A stretch of DNA of 8,076 bases from Arenicella sp. (GTDB taxonomy: Bacteria; Pseudomonadota; Gammaproteobacteria; Arenicellales; Arenicellaceae): assembly GCA_016763815.1 (NCBI GenBank), contig JAESTB010000505.1:1-8076 (forward strand), in the 5' to 3' direction. A program made the translations under genes and the position numbers. The number at the start of each line of letters is the position of its first letter. Position 1 is the first letter of the stretch. Shown here piece after piece: positions 1 to 5,889 of the stretch. The notes beneath the pieces were generated by a model. The model was not told the origin of the DNA and did not search any database. It saw only the letters and a program-made list of their open reading frames with translations.

Positions 1-77
1 AGCGCCAGCGTTGGGATAAGTTAATTAAGCGTTTGGAAGACAATGCAGGATTAAGTTTTACCCTTGAATCTTCTTAA
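1..77 (+). CDS. C-terminal tail of an unrecognised protein (5' end outside window)
   Basis: The third + frame is open from the window edge (first complete codon at base 3) to a TAA at 75-77, with a TGA three bases on (78-80). It encodes a tail of 24 residues ending in KRLEDNAGLSFTLESS. The other two + frames stop by base 24. An open stretch this short is weak evidence alone. The support is its position about 70 bases before a strong intrinsic terminator that points the same way. The tail is charged and probably soluble, with no membrane segment or recognisable motif. I do not recognise the family and assign no function. Confidence 0.5.
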   Translation, partial: RQRWDKLIKRLEDNAGLSFTLESS

Positions 78-150
78 TGACTTTTAACTGATACCTTTCT
101 AATTTGATTCGGTTTTTCTTAGGAAATTACCAAGACTATTGGTTTATTTT

Positions 151-187
151 AAACGCCGATCTTGTGTTAACGAGTTCGGCGTTTTCG
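151..187 (+). terminator. Rho-independent terminator of the upstream gene
   Basis: A perfect 9-bp stem pairs 151-159 (AAACGCCGA) with 176-184 (TCGGCGTTT). An inner helix of 4 bp pairs 161-164 (CTTG) with 171-174 (CGAG), including one G-U pair, and the apical loop is 6 nt. The right arm runs into a short T tract (182-185). The left arm is preceded by TTTT, so it could also act on the opposite strand. It ends the transcription unit whose last codons lie at 1-77 and separates it from degP. Confidence 0.8.
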
Positions 188-288
188 TCCTTAAAGGCGG
201 TTGTTTTAGACAATTGAGTCATTGGCGTCACTGGCAGACATGTCTTCTTTGACAGCAGCAATAGAAAAAATCGTCGTTAGATTTTAGG

Positions 289-312
289 AAGAGGCAGATA
301 CCGTCTCTTTTT
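289..312 (+). terminator. Weak terminator-like hairpin in the degP leader
   Basis: AAGAGGC (289-295) can pair with GTCTCTT (303-309), seven pairs including one G-U, around a 7-nt loop. A run of T follows to 312. The stem is short and only moderately GC-rich, so termination would be inefficient. It could end a short transcript arising in this gap or act as an attenuator, or it may be chance. Confidence 0.3.
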
Positions 313-516
313 AGTAGACGTGTGATCGAAAACGTACTGTTTTTACGCACCTATTACTAAAACGTAATCCGCTGTTCACTTGAGGGTAATCACGCGACCC
401 TTACTATCTCTGTATCAGGATTTTTATTTAGCACTTGTATTATAAGTAATGTTGGATCTCATTTTGTTTAAAAACATCACACATTTTGTTTGAACGCATT
501 AGAGACCTGCCGCTAT

Positions 517-543
517 TTGAAAAAAAACACCTGCGTATACAAT
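517..543 (+). promoter_or_regulatory. Possible sigma-70-like promoter for degP
   Basis: TTGAAA (517-522) resembles a -35 box. TACAAT (538-543), within TATACAAT, resembles a -10 box. The spacer is 15 bp, shorter than the ideal 17. Initiation about 7 bases downstream would give a leader of roughly 11 nt that just includes the GGAG ribosome site. A sigma-E type element (GAAC near 492 with a distant partner) was considered but matches poorly. This is a tentative reading by eye. Confidence 0.3.
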
Positions 544-550
544 GATTTTT

Positions 551-554
551 GGAG
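551..554 (+). promoter_or_regulatory. Shine-Dalgarno site fixing the degP start at 561
   Basis: GGAG lies six bases before the ATG at 561, which is good spacing. A longer reading from a TTG at 549 would overlap this ribosome-binding site and add only MEKL, so ATG 561 is preferred. Confidence 0.75.
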
Positions 555-560
555 AAATTA

Positions 561-2243
561 ATGTTCAAAGCACTATCAAACTCGTTCATGCCCATTGTTA
601 AATGGACATCGGTAGCCGCGATTTCGGCCGCTGTGGTTATTTCTATACAGGCCAATGCCGACGCTCGCAAGACTGGTGAGGCACATCCGAGCGGCGTAGT
701 TTCAGTGCTAAACACTGCGACAGTTATCACTGCGACACCTATCGCCGCGACACCTATCGAAGCTGCATTGGTAACGCCTAGGGAAAATAGTATGCCGTGG
801 ACACCGGCCAATGGGTTCGCCGACTTAATTGAAGACGTTAGCCCAGCCGTGGTTCACGTTGCCACCGCAGGTTTTATCGAACGTCGTCGAATGAACCGTA
901 GGGGTGGCTCGAACGGCCGAAATTTCAGAGGCGGCCCGCAAGGGTTGGAAGACTTTTTCAATGATTTTTTCGGCCGTCGAGATCAAATGGATCCGCGTCA
1001 AAGCCAACCAGACCTTGACGAATTTGAGGAGCAAGATGACGAGCAACAGCTGCAAGATAAGCAAACTCGTCCACTAGGTATTGGCTCAGGGTTCATTATC
1101 AGTGCCGACGGTTACGTTGTCACCAATCATCACGTCATTGATGGCGCTGATGAAATCGTGGTTACTCTCACTGACGGTACTGAGTACGAGGCTGAAATAA
1201 AGGGTAGTGACCCCAAAACAGATCTAGCGCTGCTTAAGTTAAAAGATGTTAGCGGCTTACCGTTTTTGCCTTGGGGTGATGATGAACGATCTCGAGTCGG
1301 CGATTGGGTATTGGCGATTGGTAATCCATTCGGACTTGGAGGTTCTGCTAGCACCGGTATTATTTCGGCCATTGGTCGAGACATTCAAGCCGGCCCATAC
1401 GATGATTTTATTCAAGTTGATGCCGCGATTAACCGTGGCAACTCGGGTGGTCCACTGTTTAATATGCAAGGGCAAGTGATAGGCATTAATTCGATGATTT
1501 ACTCGCCCAGTGGCGGTAGCGTTGGCATTGGCTTTGCTATTCCGGCCAGCTTGGCGAAAGGTGTGATCGGTCAGTTGCAAAAAACAGGGCAGGTTGAACG
1601 TAGCTGGATTGGCGTCTCTATTGGCTCGGTATCTAAAGAGCTGGCGAAGCTTTTAGATCGCCCTAATGAAGAAGGAGCTCTTGTGTCAGGTGTCATGAAA
1701 GACTCACCAGCGGCCAAAGCAGGTCTCGAAGCACGTGACATCGTGTTGGAGTTCAATGGTGAACCAATAAAAGAGATGCGTAATCTGCCGAAAGAAGTTG
1801 CTCAGTCGCAGGTCGGTAAAAGCTATGGCATGAAAGTGTGGCGCGATGGCAAGGTTAAAACTATTAAGATTAAAACCGAGCCGTTTCCTTCAGATGACGA
1901 CGACATTGCAAGCGAAGAGCCGAAAGAGCAAGCGGAGCCTCAGGGGAATAAGATTCTCGGAGTCGAAATGTCTAAATTAACTGAGGACAATAGAGCTGAA
2001 TACCGAATCGCTGAGAGTGTTGTTGGCATGCTTTTAACCTCGGTCGAGCGACGCGGACTGGCAGCGAGGAATAATCTTCGCCCTGGAGACGTGATCGTGC
2101 AGTTTGGTAGTGATAAAGATATTCGCAGTCCTGAGCAGATCACAAAAATTTTAAAGGCGGCTAAGAAAGCTAAGCAAAGTTCAGTGGCGGTGTTAATCAA
2201 TCGCCGAGGAAGCCCTGGTTTCTTGGTTTTTAAATTGGATTGA
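561..2243 (+). CDS. degP: DegP/HtrA-family periplasmic serine endoprotease (Do family)
   Basis: This 560-residue protein is an envelope protease and chaperone of the trypsin-fold plus two-PDZ type, which degrades or holds misfolded periplasmic proteins. A Sec signal peptide covers residues 1-33, with likely cleavage after ANA, followed by an Ala/Thr/Pro-rich repeat linker (about 50-75). The protease domain carries the full triad: His191 in TNHHV, Asp221 in TDLALL and Ser295 in GNSGG. The LA loop (about 107-171) is unusually long, first Arg/Gly/Asn-rich, then with an aromatic LEDFFNDFFG segment, then Glu/Asp/Gln-rich. PDZ1 spans about 348-440. A DDDD-containing acidic linker leads to PDZ2 (about 464-560). 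Usual family length is about 450-500; the excess lies in the linkers. The core (DDFIQVDAAINRGNSGGPLFN) looks more like alphaproteobacterial DegP than E. coli DegP. It is followed 117 bases later by a two-component pair that may regulate it or respond to the same stress. Family assignment is firm; the DegP versus DegQ/MucD distinction is less so. Confidence 0.95.
   Translation: MFKALSNSFMPIVKWTSVAAISAAVVISIQANADARKTGEAHPSGVVSVLNTATVITATPIAATPIEAALVTPRENSMPWTPANGFADLIEDVSPAVVHVATAGFIERRRMNRRGGSNGRNFRGGPQGLEDFFNDFFGRRDQMDPRQSQPDLDEFEEQDDEQQLQDKQTRPLGIGSGFIISADGYVVTNHHVIDGADEIVVTLTDGTEYEAEIKGSDPKTDLALLKLKDVSGLPFLPWGDDERSRVGDWVLAIGNPFGLGGSASTGIISAIGRDIQAGPYDDFIQVDAAINRGNSGGPLFNMQGQVIGINSMIYSPSGGSVGIGFAIPASLAKGVIGQLQKTGQVERSWIGVSIGSVSKELAKLLDRPNEEGALVSGVMKDSPAAKAGLEARDIVLEFNGEPIKEMRNLPKEVAQSQVGKSYGMKVWRDGKVKTIKIKTEPFPSDDDDIASEEPKEQAEPQGNKILGVEMSKLTEDNRAEYRIAESVVGMLLTSVERRGLAARNNLRPGDVIVQFGSDKDIRSPEQITKILKAAKKAKQSSVAVLINRRGSPGFLVFKLD
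713..757 (+). repeat. Three 15-bp tandem repeats inside degP
   Basis: Three imperfect units lie head to tail: 713-727, 728-742 and 743-757. Units two and three share a 13-base identical core (GCGACACCTATCG at 732-744 and 747-759). They encode a TATVI/TATPI/AATPI pentapeptide ladder in the flexible stretch between the signal peptide and protease domain. The period is a multiple of three, so gain or loss of a unit would keep the reading frame. Confidence 0.75.
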
Positions 2244-2279
2244 TATTTATAGCATTGATTCGCATAACGTGCTCCTGCT

Positions 2280-2309
2280 CGTCACTAAGAAGGACCACTG
2301 AAAGTGACG
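2280..2309 (+). promoter_or_regulatory. Inverted repeat between degP and the first response regulator
   Basis: CGTCACT (2280-2286) pairs perfectly with AGTGACG (2303-2309) across a 16-nt loop. Alternative pairing is possible: CACT/AGTG with a 3-nt loop, or the loop's CCACT with AGTGG at 2315-2319. No T tract follows, so it is not a standard terminator. It could be an operator, an mRNA processing or stability hairpin separating degP from the regulator message, or chance. Confidence 0.35.
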
Positions 2310-2360
2310 CATTAAGTGGGAGTGAAATCCTAAATAGCGTAAAATGGATGAAAAATAGAG

Positions 2361-3056
2361 ATGAATAAAAAAAGTATGATCCGAGTATTAATCGTTGAAG
2401 ACGATAATGAGACCGCGAAATACATCGTAAAGGGCTTAACCGAGTGCGGCCACATAGCCGATCACGCGGCTGATGGTCGTGAAGGTCTGCTGATGGCCGA
2501 CTCTACCGAGTACCAAGTGATCATTGCCGACCGAATGTTACCCAAAGTAGATGGAGTCACTATGACTCGAACTTTACGTGGTAGTGGCAATCGAACACCT
2601 ATACTCATGTTGAGTGCATTGGGAGACGTCGATGATCGCGTGGTAGGCTTGAAAGCTGGCGCCGATGACTATTTGGTCAAGCCTTTTGCATTTTCAGAGC
2701 TGCAAGCACGAATAGAAGCACTGGTGCGTCGCGCTGAGCCCGAATCCCCGGACACGGTTTTGAAGGTTGCCGATTTGGAGATGGATTTGCTCAAGCGAGA
2801 GGTTCGCCGAAATGATCAGAAGGTTGATTTGCAGCCGCGTGAGTTTCGCCTGCTTGAGTATTTGATGCGTCACAGTGGTCAAGTTGTCACTCGTACGATG
2901 CTACTCGAAAAGGTTTGGGATTATCACTTCGACCCACAAACTAACGTAATTGACGTTCACATCAGCCGTCTGCGAGGTAAGATTGATAAAGAGTTCGAAG
3001 TGACTCTTTTGCATACCGTTCGCGGCGCAGGTTATATGTTGAGTGAACCAGATTAG
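2361..3056 (+). CDS. OmpR/PhoB-family response regulator (DRMLP subfamily)
   Basis: This 231-residue cytoplasmic transcription regulator is predicted to be phosphorylated by the kinase encoded next. The receiver domain (about 7-123) has acidic-pocket residues Asp14 and Asp15, phosphoacceptor Asp57 in IIADRMLP, Ser85 in MLSALG, switch Tyr104 and Lys107 in DDYLVKPF. The winged-helix domain (about 133-229) has LQPREFRLLEYL, the recognition-helix region NVIDVHISRLRGKI and the wing VRGAGYML. The common DLMLP is replaced by DRMLP; together with LSALGDVDDRVVGLKAGADDY, this marks a subfamily that I associate with alphaproteobacterial degP-linked regulators. The start at 2361 lacks a well-spaced ribosome site (GAG abuts the ATG). 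An ATG at 2376, giving MIRVLIVEDD, is an alternative. Its last 14 bases overlap the kinase gene, so the two are probably translated together. Confidence 0.93.
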   Translation: MNKKSMIRVLIVEDDNETAKYIVKGLTECGHIADHAADGREGLLMADSTEYQVIIADRMLPKVDGVTMTRTLRGSGNRTPILMLSALGDVDDRVVGLKAGADDYLVKPFAFSELQARIEALVRRAEPESPDTVLKVADLEMDLLKREVRRNDQKVDLQPREFRLLEYLMRHSGQVVTRTMLLEKVWDYHFDPQTNVIDVHISRLRGKIDKEFEVTLLHTVRGAGYMLSEPD

Positions 3057-4497
3057 TCCATTTAAAAGCTCGGCGTTTCGTATCACGCTGGTTTATGTCT
3101 TACTGTTTGGCCTGTCAGTCTCGATTATATTGGGGTTTGTTTATTGGTCGACTATCGTTTACAAGACTAACCAGACTGATGTTGATATCAACGCCGAGAT
3201 TCAAGAGCTAACTGATGTCTACAAGCGTAAAGGTTATCCTGGTTTAGTTACGTTAATGTCTGAGCGAGTTCAGCCTCGTCCAGGTGACCCAACTCTATAT
3301 TTGCTGGCTGATTATCAGTTTCAGCCGTTGGTAAGTAATATGTCAGGCTGGCCGAGAATGTCGGTCGATGGCAAAGGAGGCTGGCTTGATTTCAAGTTAA
3401 GCCGCATACGCGAAGGAGGAGACAAAAAATTTAGCGTGAGAGCTCGCGCAGTACTTCTCGATAACCGTTATAACTTGTTGGTTGGTCAGAGCATGAAAGA
3501 TCTGACTACACTCAAAGCCTTGGTCGGTCGAGCGTTAATATGGGGCTTAATGCTAACTGTTGCGCTGGGTATCATTGGCGGCTTGATGATGCGGCGTACA
3601 CTGAGTAGTCGACTAGCCGCTATCAATCAAACAAGTCGCAAGATCATGCAAGGTGATCTGAGGCGGCGGATCGCCACCAGTGGAACTGGCGACGAATTTG
3701 ATGAGCTGGCGGGCAATCTAAACGGTATGCTAGATCAAATTGAGCGTGGAATGGAAGGCGTCAGAAGGGTGTCAGATAACATTGCACACGATTTGAAAAC
3801 GCCCCTAGCACGTCTAAAGAACAGAGTCGAAGAATTGAAGATTAGAGTTGCAGGTAGGCCAGAAGAAGAGCTTGCAGTTGATCAAATTATTCACGAGGCT
3901 GATGGTCTCTTAGCCACTTTTAACGCATTGCTGCGTATCGCCAGAATTGAGTATAGTGAGCAAAGAAAGGGTTTTAAGTCAGTTGATTTGAACTCAATTT
4001 TGTATGATTTACTCGAACTCTACGAACCGCTAATTGAAGAGAAAGGCCAGCGCCTTAATGTTGATATTAGCCAAACAATGGAGATTTCGGCAGATCGCGA
4101 TATGCTCTTCCAAGCTTTTGCGAACTTGTTAGATAATGCGATCAAGTACACCCCTGATCAAGGTGTGATCACCATTCGTTCGGTCAAAGAGGGCGTCAAC
4201 TGGTATGTCGAAGTTGCCGACAATGGTCCTGGCATTCCAGAAGAAGCGCATGAGAAAGTGGTACTGCGTTTTTATCGTTTGGATCAAAGTCGCACCACGC
4301 CAGGCAGTGGCCTCGGCCTAGCGTTGGTATTTGCGGTATTGAAGTTACATAAATTAGACTTGTCGTTCTCTGATAACCACCCGGGTTTGTGCGTTAGGGT
4401 CAGTGCCTCTATTGTTGAGAGTGACACTATCGGACGGCGAAAGGCGGCAAAGAATATTAGCGACAAATTCACTCAACATAAAACCATAATAAACTAG
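3043..4497 (+). CDS. Membrane sensor histidine kinase, partner of the preceding regulator
   Basis: This 484-residue inner-membrane kinase starts at a GTG inside the end of the regulator gene (14-base overlap), the mark of a co-translated cognate pair. TM1 is about 13-37 and TM2 about 164-183, enclosing a periplasmic sensor of about 125 residues with no domain I recognise. HAMP spans about 182-235. HisKA carries the H-box IAHDLKTPLARLKN with phosphoacceptor His249. The ATPase domain has the N-box NLLDNAIKYTP (Asn361 and Asn365), the G1 box DNGPGIP (Asp393), the F-box RFYRLDQSR and the G2 box GSGLGLA (421-427). A short basic tail (about 464-484, GRRKAAKNISDKF) follows the ATPase fold. All catalytic residues are present. 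The stimulus is unknown, but linkage to degP suggests envelope or protein-folding stress. Confidence 0.93.
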   Translation: MNQISPFKSSAFRITLVYVLLFGLSVSIILGFVYWSTIVYKTNQTDVDINAEIQELTDVYKRKGYPGLVTLMSERVQPRPGDPTLYLLADYQFQPLVSNMSGWPRMSVDGKGGWLDFKLSRIREGGDKKFSVRARAVLLDNRYNLLVGQSMKDLTTLKALVGRALIWGLMLTVALGIIGGLMMRRTLSSRLAAINQTSRKIMQGDLRRRIATSGTGDEFDELAGNLNGMLDQIERGMEGVRRVSDNIAHDLKTPLARLKNRVEELKIRVAGRPEEELAVDQIIHEADGLLATFNALLRIARIEYSEQRKGFKSVDLNSILYDLLELYEPLIEEKGQRLNVDISQTMEISADRDMLFQAFANLLDNAIKYTPDQGVITIRSVKEGVNWYVEVADNGPGIPEEAHEKVVLRFYRLDQSRTTPGSGLGLALVFAVLKLHKLDLSFSDNHPGLCVRVSASIVESDTIGRRKAAKNISDKFTQHKTIIN

Positions 4498-4511
4498 TCA
4501 GCGGCCAATAT

Positions 4512-5042
4512 TTAATTTGCTTTGGCGTTATGCTTATTTGATTTAGGGCTTTCTATTAAAACTACTCGATAAGCTTGAGCCGTGTTGCCGGCGCTAGCGT
4601 TGTCATTACGCGTACGAATTAGTCGTCGGTGTACTGGTTTTCCGATCCATTGGTCCCAAACCCAGATGCCGTTTTCATCGTGTTGTATATAAATAGCGGC
4701 GTGATGACCGCTACTATTTGGGTAGCGATTGTTTTTAAAGGTTGCAATTACCGTGCCTGACGGCAAGTCTGACGTTAGATCCGAAGCGCCTGCGCGCCAA
4801 CGTGTCGTTGGCGGTGCTCCGGCGCAGCGCTTGATCAGGCTAACGCAATGGCCGTCGCCGACTACCCTGTCTTTATAGTTAGACGCCGATTGGCAAACAA
4901 GCTGCGACATTTCTATTCTAAAACTATCACTGATTATGGGTTTTGATTTGTCGGAACAAGCCGAAAAGACTATGCTGATCAGTACCGTTATCGCGGCCTT
5001 AAAACCATCAAATACAAGGCTTTGTGGGTAATTATCGTTCAC
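4512..5042 (-). CDS. BPSL0067-family putative lipoprotein with Cys/His amidase-like domain
   Basis: This 176-residue protein starts at a GTG (5042-5040); an ATG two bases upstream runs straight into TGA in its own frame. A hydrophobic segment (about 14-28) ends in FSAC, a plausible but imperfect lipobox with Cys29 lipidated. Ser at +2 would favour the outer membrane under the E. coli sorting rule. From about residue 57 it follows the BPSL0067 pattern: YKDRVVGDGHCVSL with putative nucleophile Cys66, CAGAPPTTRWRAG, GTVIATF, the HHAAIY motif with putative catalytic His113 or His114, then IWVWDQW and GKPVHRR. This Cys...His order resembles papain-like NlpC/P60 and CHAP amidases, so peptidoglycan or peptide cleavage is inferred, not shown. 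Its 3' end converges on the first kinase with 14 bases between them, and its 5' end diverges from the second regulator. No immunity-like partner is adjacent. Confidence 0.82.
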   Translation of the reverse strand: MNDNYPQSLVFDGFKAAITVLISIVFSACSDKSKPIISDSFRIEMSQLVCQSASNYKDRVVGDGHCVSLIKRCAGAPPTTRWRAGASDLTSDLPSGTVIATFKNNRYPNSSGHHAAIYIQHDENGIWVWDQWIGKPVHRRLIRTRNDNASAGNTAQAYRVVLIESPKSNKHNAKAN

Positions 5043-5099
5043 ATTGATCTCACTATCATTTACCTAAACTTATCACATTACCAAATATTTTAAACAGTC
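5043..5099. promoter_or_regulatory. Divergent control region with direct repeats
   Basis: This 57-base AT-rich gap must hold signals for both the lipoprotein gene (leftward) and the second regulator (rightward). Two direct repeats stand out: TATCATTTACC (5054-5064) and TATCACATTACC (5071-5082), with starts 17 bases apart. Paired direct repeats are typical binding sites for OmpR-family regulators. TATTTT (5086-5091) could be a -10 box for the rightward gene, but no good -35 is in register. The role is inferred. Confidence 0.4.
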
Positions 5100-5789
5100 A
5101 TGACGAATAATACCCGCGTTTTAATTATTGAAGATCATAAAGACATTGCCGAGATGCTCTTTGACTATTTTGAACGTAGAGATTACGAACTCGACTACGC
5201 CAGCGATGGTCGTATGGGTTTTAATTTGGCCAGTCAGAATGATTATGACGTTATTCTTCTTGACTTAATGTTGCCTGAGATGGACGGGCTTGACGTGTGT
5301 CGTAAGTTGCGAGAAGAGGCTAAGGTAGGTACACCAATCTTGATGCTGACAGCTCGCGATACTCTAGAAGATAAGATTACCGGTTTGGAGTTAGGCGCGG
5401 ATGATTATCTGGTTAAACCATTCGAAATCCTTGAGCTAGAAGCTCGTATCAAAGCGTTAATGCGTCGCAAGGGTCAGATCGCTCAGCAAGAAGTTCTGAG
5501 TGTTGGTGATTTGGAGTTGGATACTGGCACCTTAGAGGTTAAACGCTCAGGGCAACAGATTTATTTGTCACCAATCGGCTTGAAGATTTTGACGATTCTC
5601 ATGAAAGAGTCACCCAAAGTGGTTAGTCGAAATCAATTGGAGCACGAGATCTGGGGCGATATACTGCCAGATAGCGATACGTTACGCAGCCATATGTATA
5701 ATTTGCGTAAACAGATAGATAAGCCATTTGAGCAAGCGTTATTACAGACTATCCAGTCCCGTGGGTATCGCATTGGCGATGCGGCGTAG
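5100..5789 (+). CDS. Second OmpR/PhoB-family response regulator (ColR-like style)
   Basis: This 229-residue DNA-binding response regulator has a receiver domain (about 5-122) with Glu11 and Asp12, phosphoacceptor Asp55 in LLDLMLPEMDG, Thr84 in LMLTARD and Lys106 in DDYLVKPF. The winged-helix domain (about 133-227) has LSPIGLKILTILM, the recognition-helix region DTLRSHMYNLRKQID and the wing QSRGYRI. ATG 5100 is the only reasonable start, because TAA lies in frame at 5091-5093. No Shine-Dalgarno sequence is visible, so translation may depend on a short or absent leader. The LRSHMYNLRKQIDKPF region resembles ColR-type envelope regulators, but this is not enough to name it. It is paired with the kinase 100 bases downstream and is divergent from the lipoprotein gene, which is a possible target. 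Confidence 0.93.
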   Translation: MTNNTRVLIIEDHKDIAEMLFDYFERRDYELDYASDGRMGFNLASQNDYDVILLDLMLPEMDGLDVCRKLREEAKVGTPILMLTARDTLEDKITGLELGADDYLVKPFEILELEARIKALMRRKGQIAQQEVLSVGDLELDTGTLEVKRSGQQIYLSPIGLKILTILMKESPKVVSRNQLEHEIWGDILPDSDTLRSHMYNLRKQIDKPFEQALLQTIQSRGYRIGDAA

Positions 5790-5813
5790 CACTAGACCTG
5801 TAACGGTTAATGT

Positions 5814-5870
5814 TTAATGAACTGTTTTTTACAGATAGGATTCAATGGCTAAGAGATTGAACAGTATTAA
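5814..5870 (+). promoter_or_regulatory. Compound inverted repeat ahead of the second kinase gene
   Basis: ACTGTT (5821-5826) is complementary to AACAGT (5860-5865). Outside it TTAAT (5814-5818) is complementary to ATTAA (5866-5870), with a 2-nt bulge. Inside, TTCAAT (5841-5846) is complementary to ATTGAA (5856-5861), which partly competes with the outer helix. The structure ends just before the kinase's ribosome site at 5873-5880. It could tune kinase translation relative to the regulator. The arms are AT-rich and their stability is uncertain. Confidence 0.35.
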
Positions 5871-5872
5871 CA

Positions 5873-5880
5873 AGGTGAGG
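5873..5880 (+). promoter_or_regulatory. Shine-Dalgarno site for the second kinase (GTG start)
   Basis: AGGTGAGG ends nine bases before GTG 5890 and is the strongest ribosome site in the window. An in-frame TAA (5887-5889) directly precedes the GTG, so no longer reading is possible. Confidence 0.7.
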
Positions 5881-5889
5881 ACTTGCTAA

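Larger units (their letters stand above)
188..548. other. Long non-coding leader upstream of degP
   Basis: No convincing gene lies here. The only long minus-strand frame reaching in from degP is a shadow of the protease's Ala/Thr-rich N-terminus. Visible items are a 10-bp palindrome AGACATGTCT (236-245); a terminator-like hairpin (289-312); a TTGACA hexamer (249-254) with no well-placed -10 partner; a 5-bp inverted repeat AGGGT/ACCCT (383-387 and 397-401); and AT-rich DNA from about 420 to 480 that could hold promoter elements. The length suggests that degP is controlled from its own regulatory region. Confidence 0.5.

Noticed and set aside
249..282. Perfect TTGACA hexamer as a promoter in the degP leader
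   Set aside because: No TATAAT-like sequence lies 16-18 bases downstream. The nearest candidates are about 5 or 22 bases away.
549..560. TTG start extending degP by four residues
   Set aside because: The TTG overlaps the GGAG ribosome site that is correctly spaced for ATG 561, and the signal peptide reads better from 561.
440..811. Minus-strand frame of 123 codons overlapping the degP start
   Set aside because: It is an Ala/Thr/Val-rich antisense shadow of the low-complexity N-terminus of degP, with no recognisable domain and heavy overlap with a well-supported gene.
4504..4526. GCCAA/TTGGC inverted repeat as a bidirectional terminator between the convergent genes
   Set aside because: The stem is only 5 bp, the loop is 13 nt, no T tract follows on either strand, and it runs into the end of the lipoprotein gene.
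4512..5042. Type VI secretion amidase effector with immunity partner
   Set aside because: The protein has a hydrophobic leader and lipobox-like motif, and there is no adjacent immunity-like gene or secretion-system gene. A resident envelope protein fits better.
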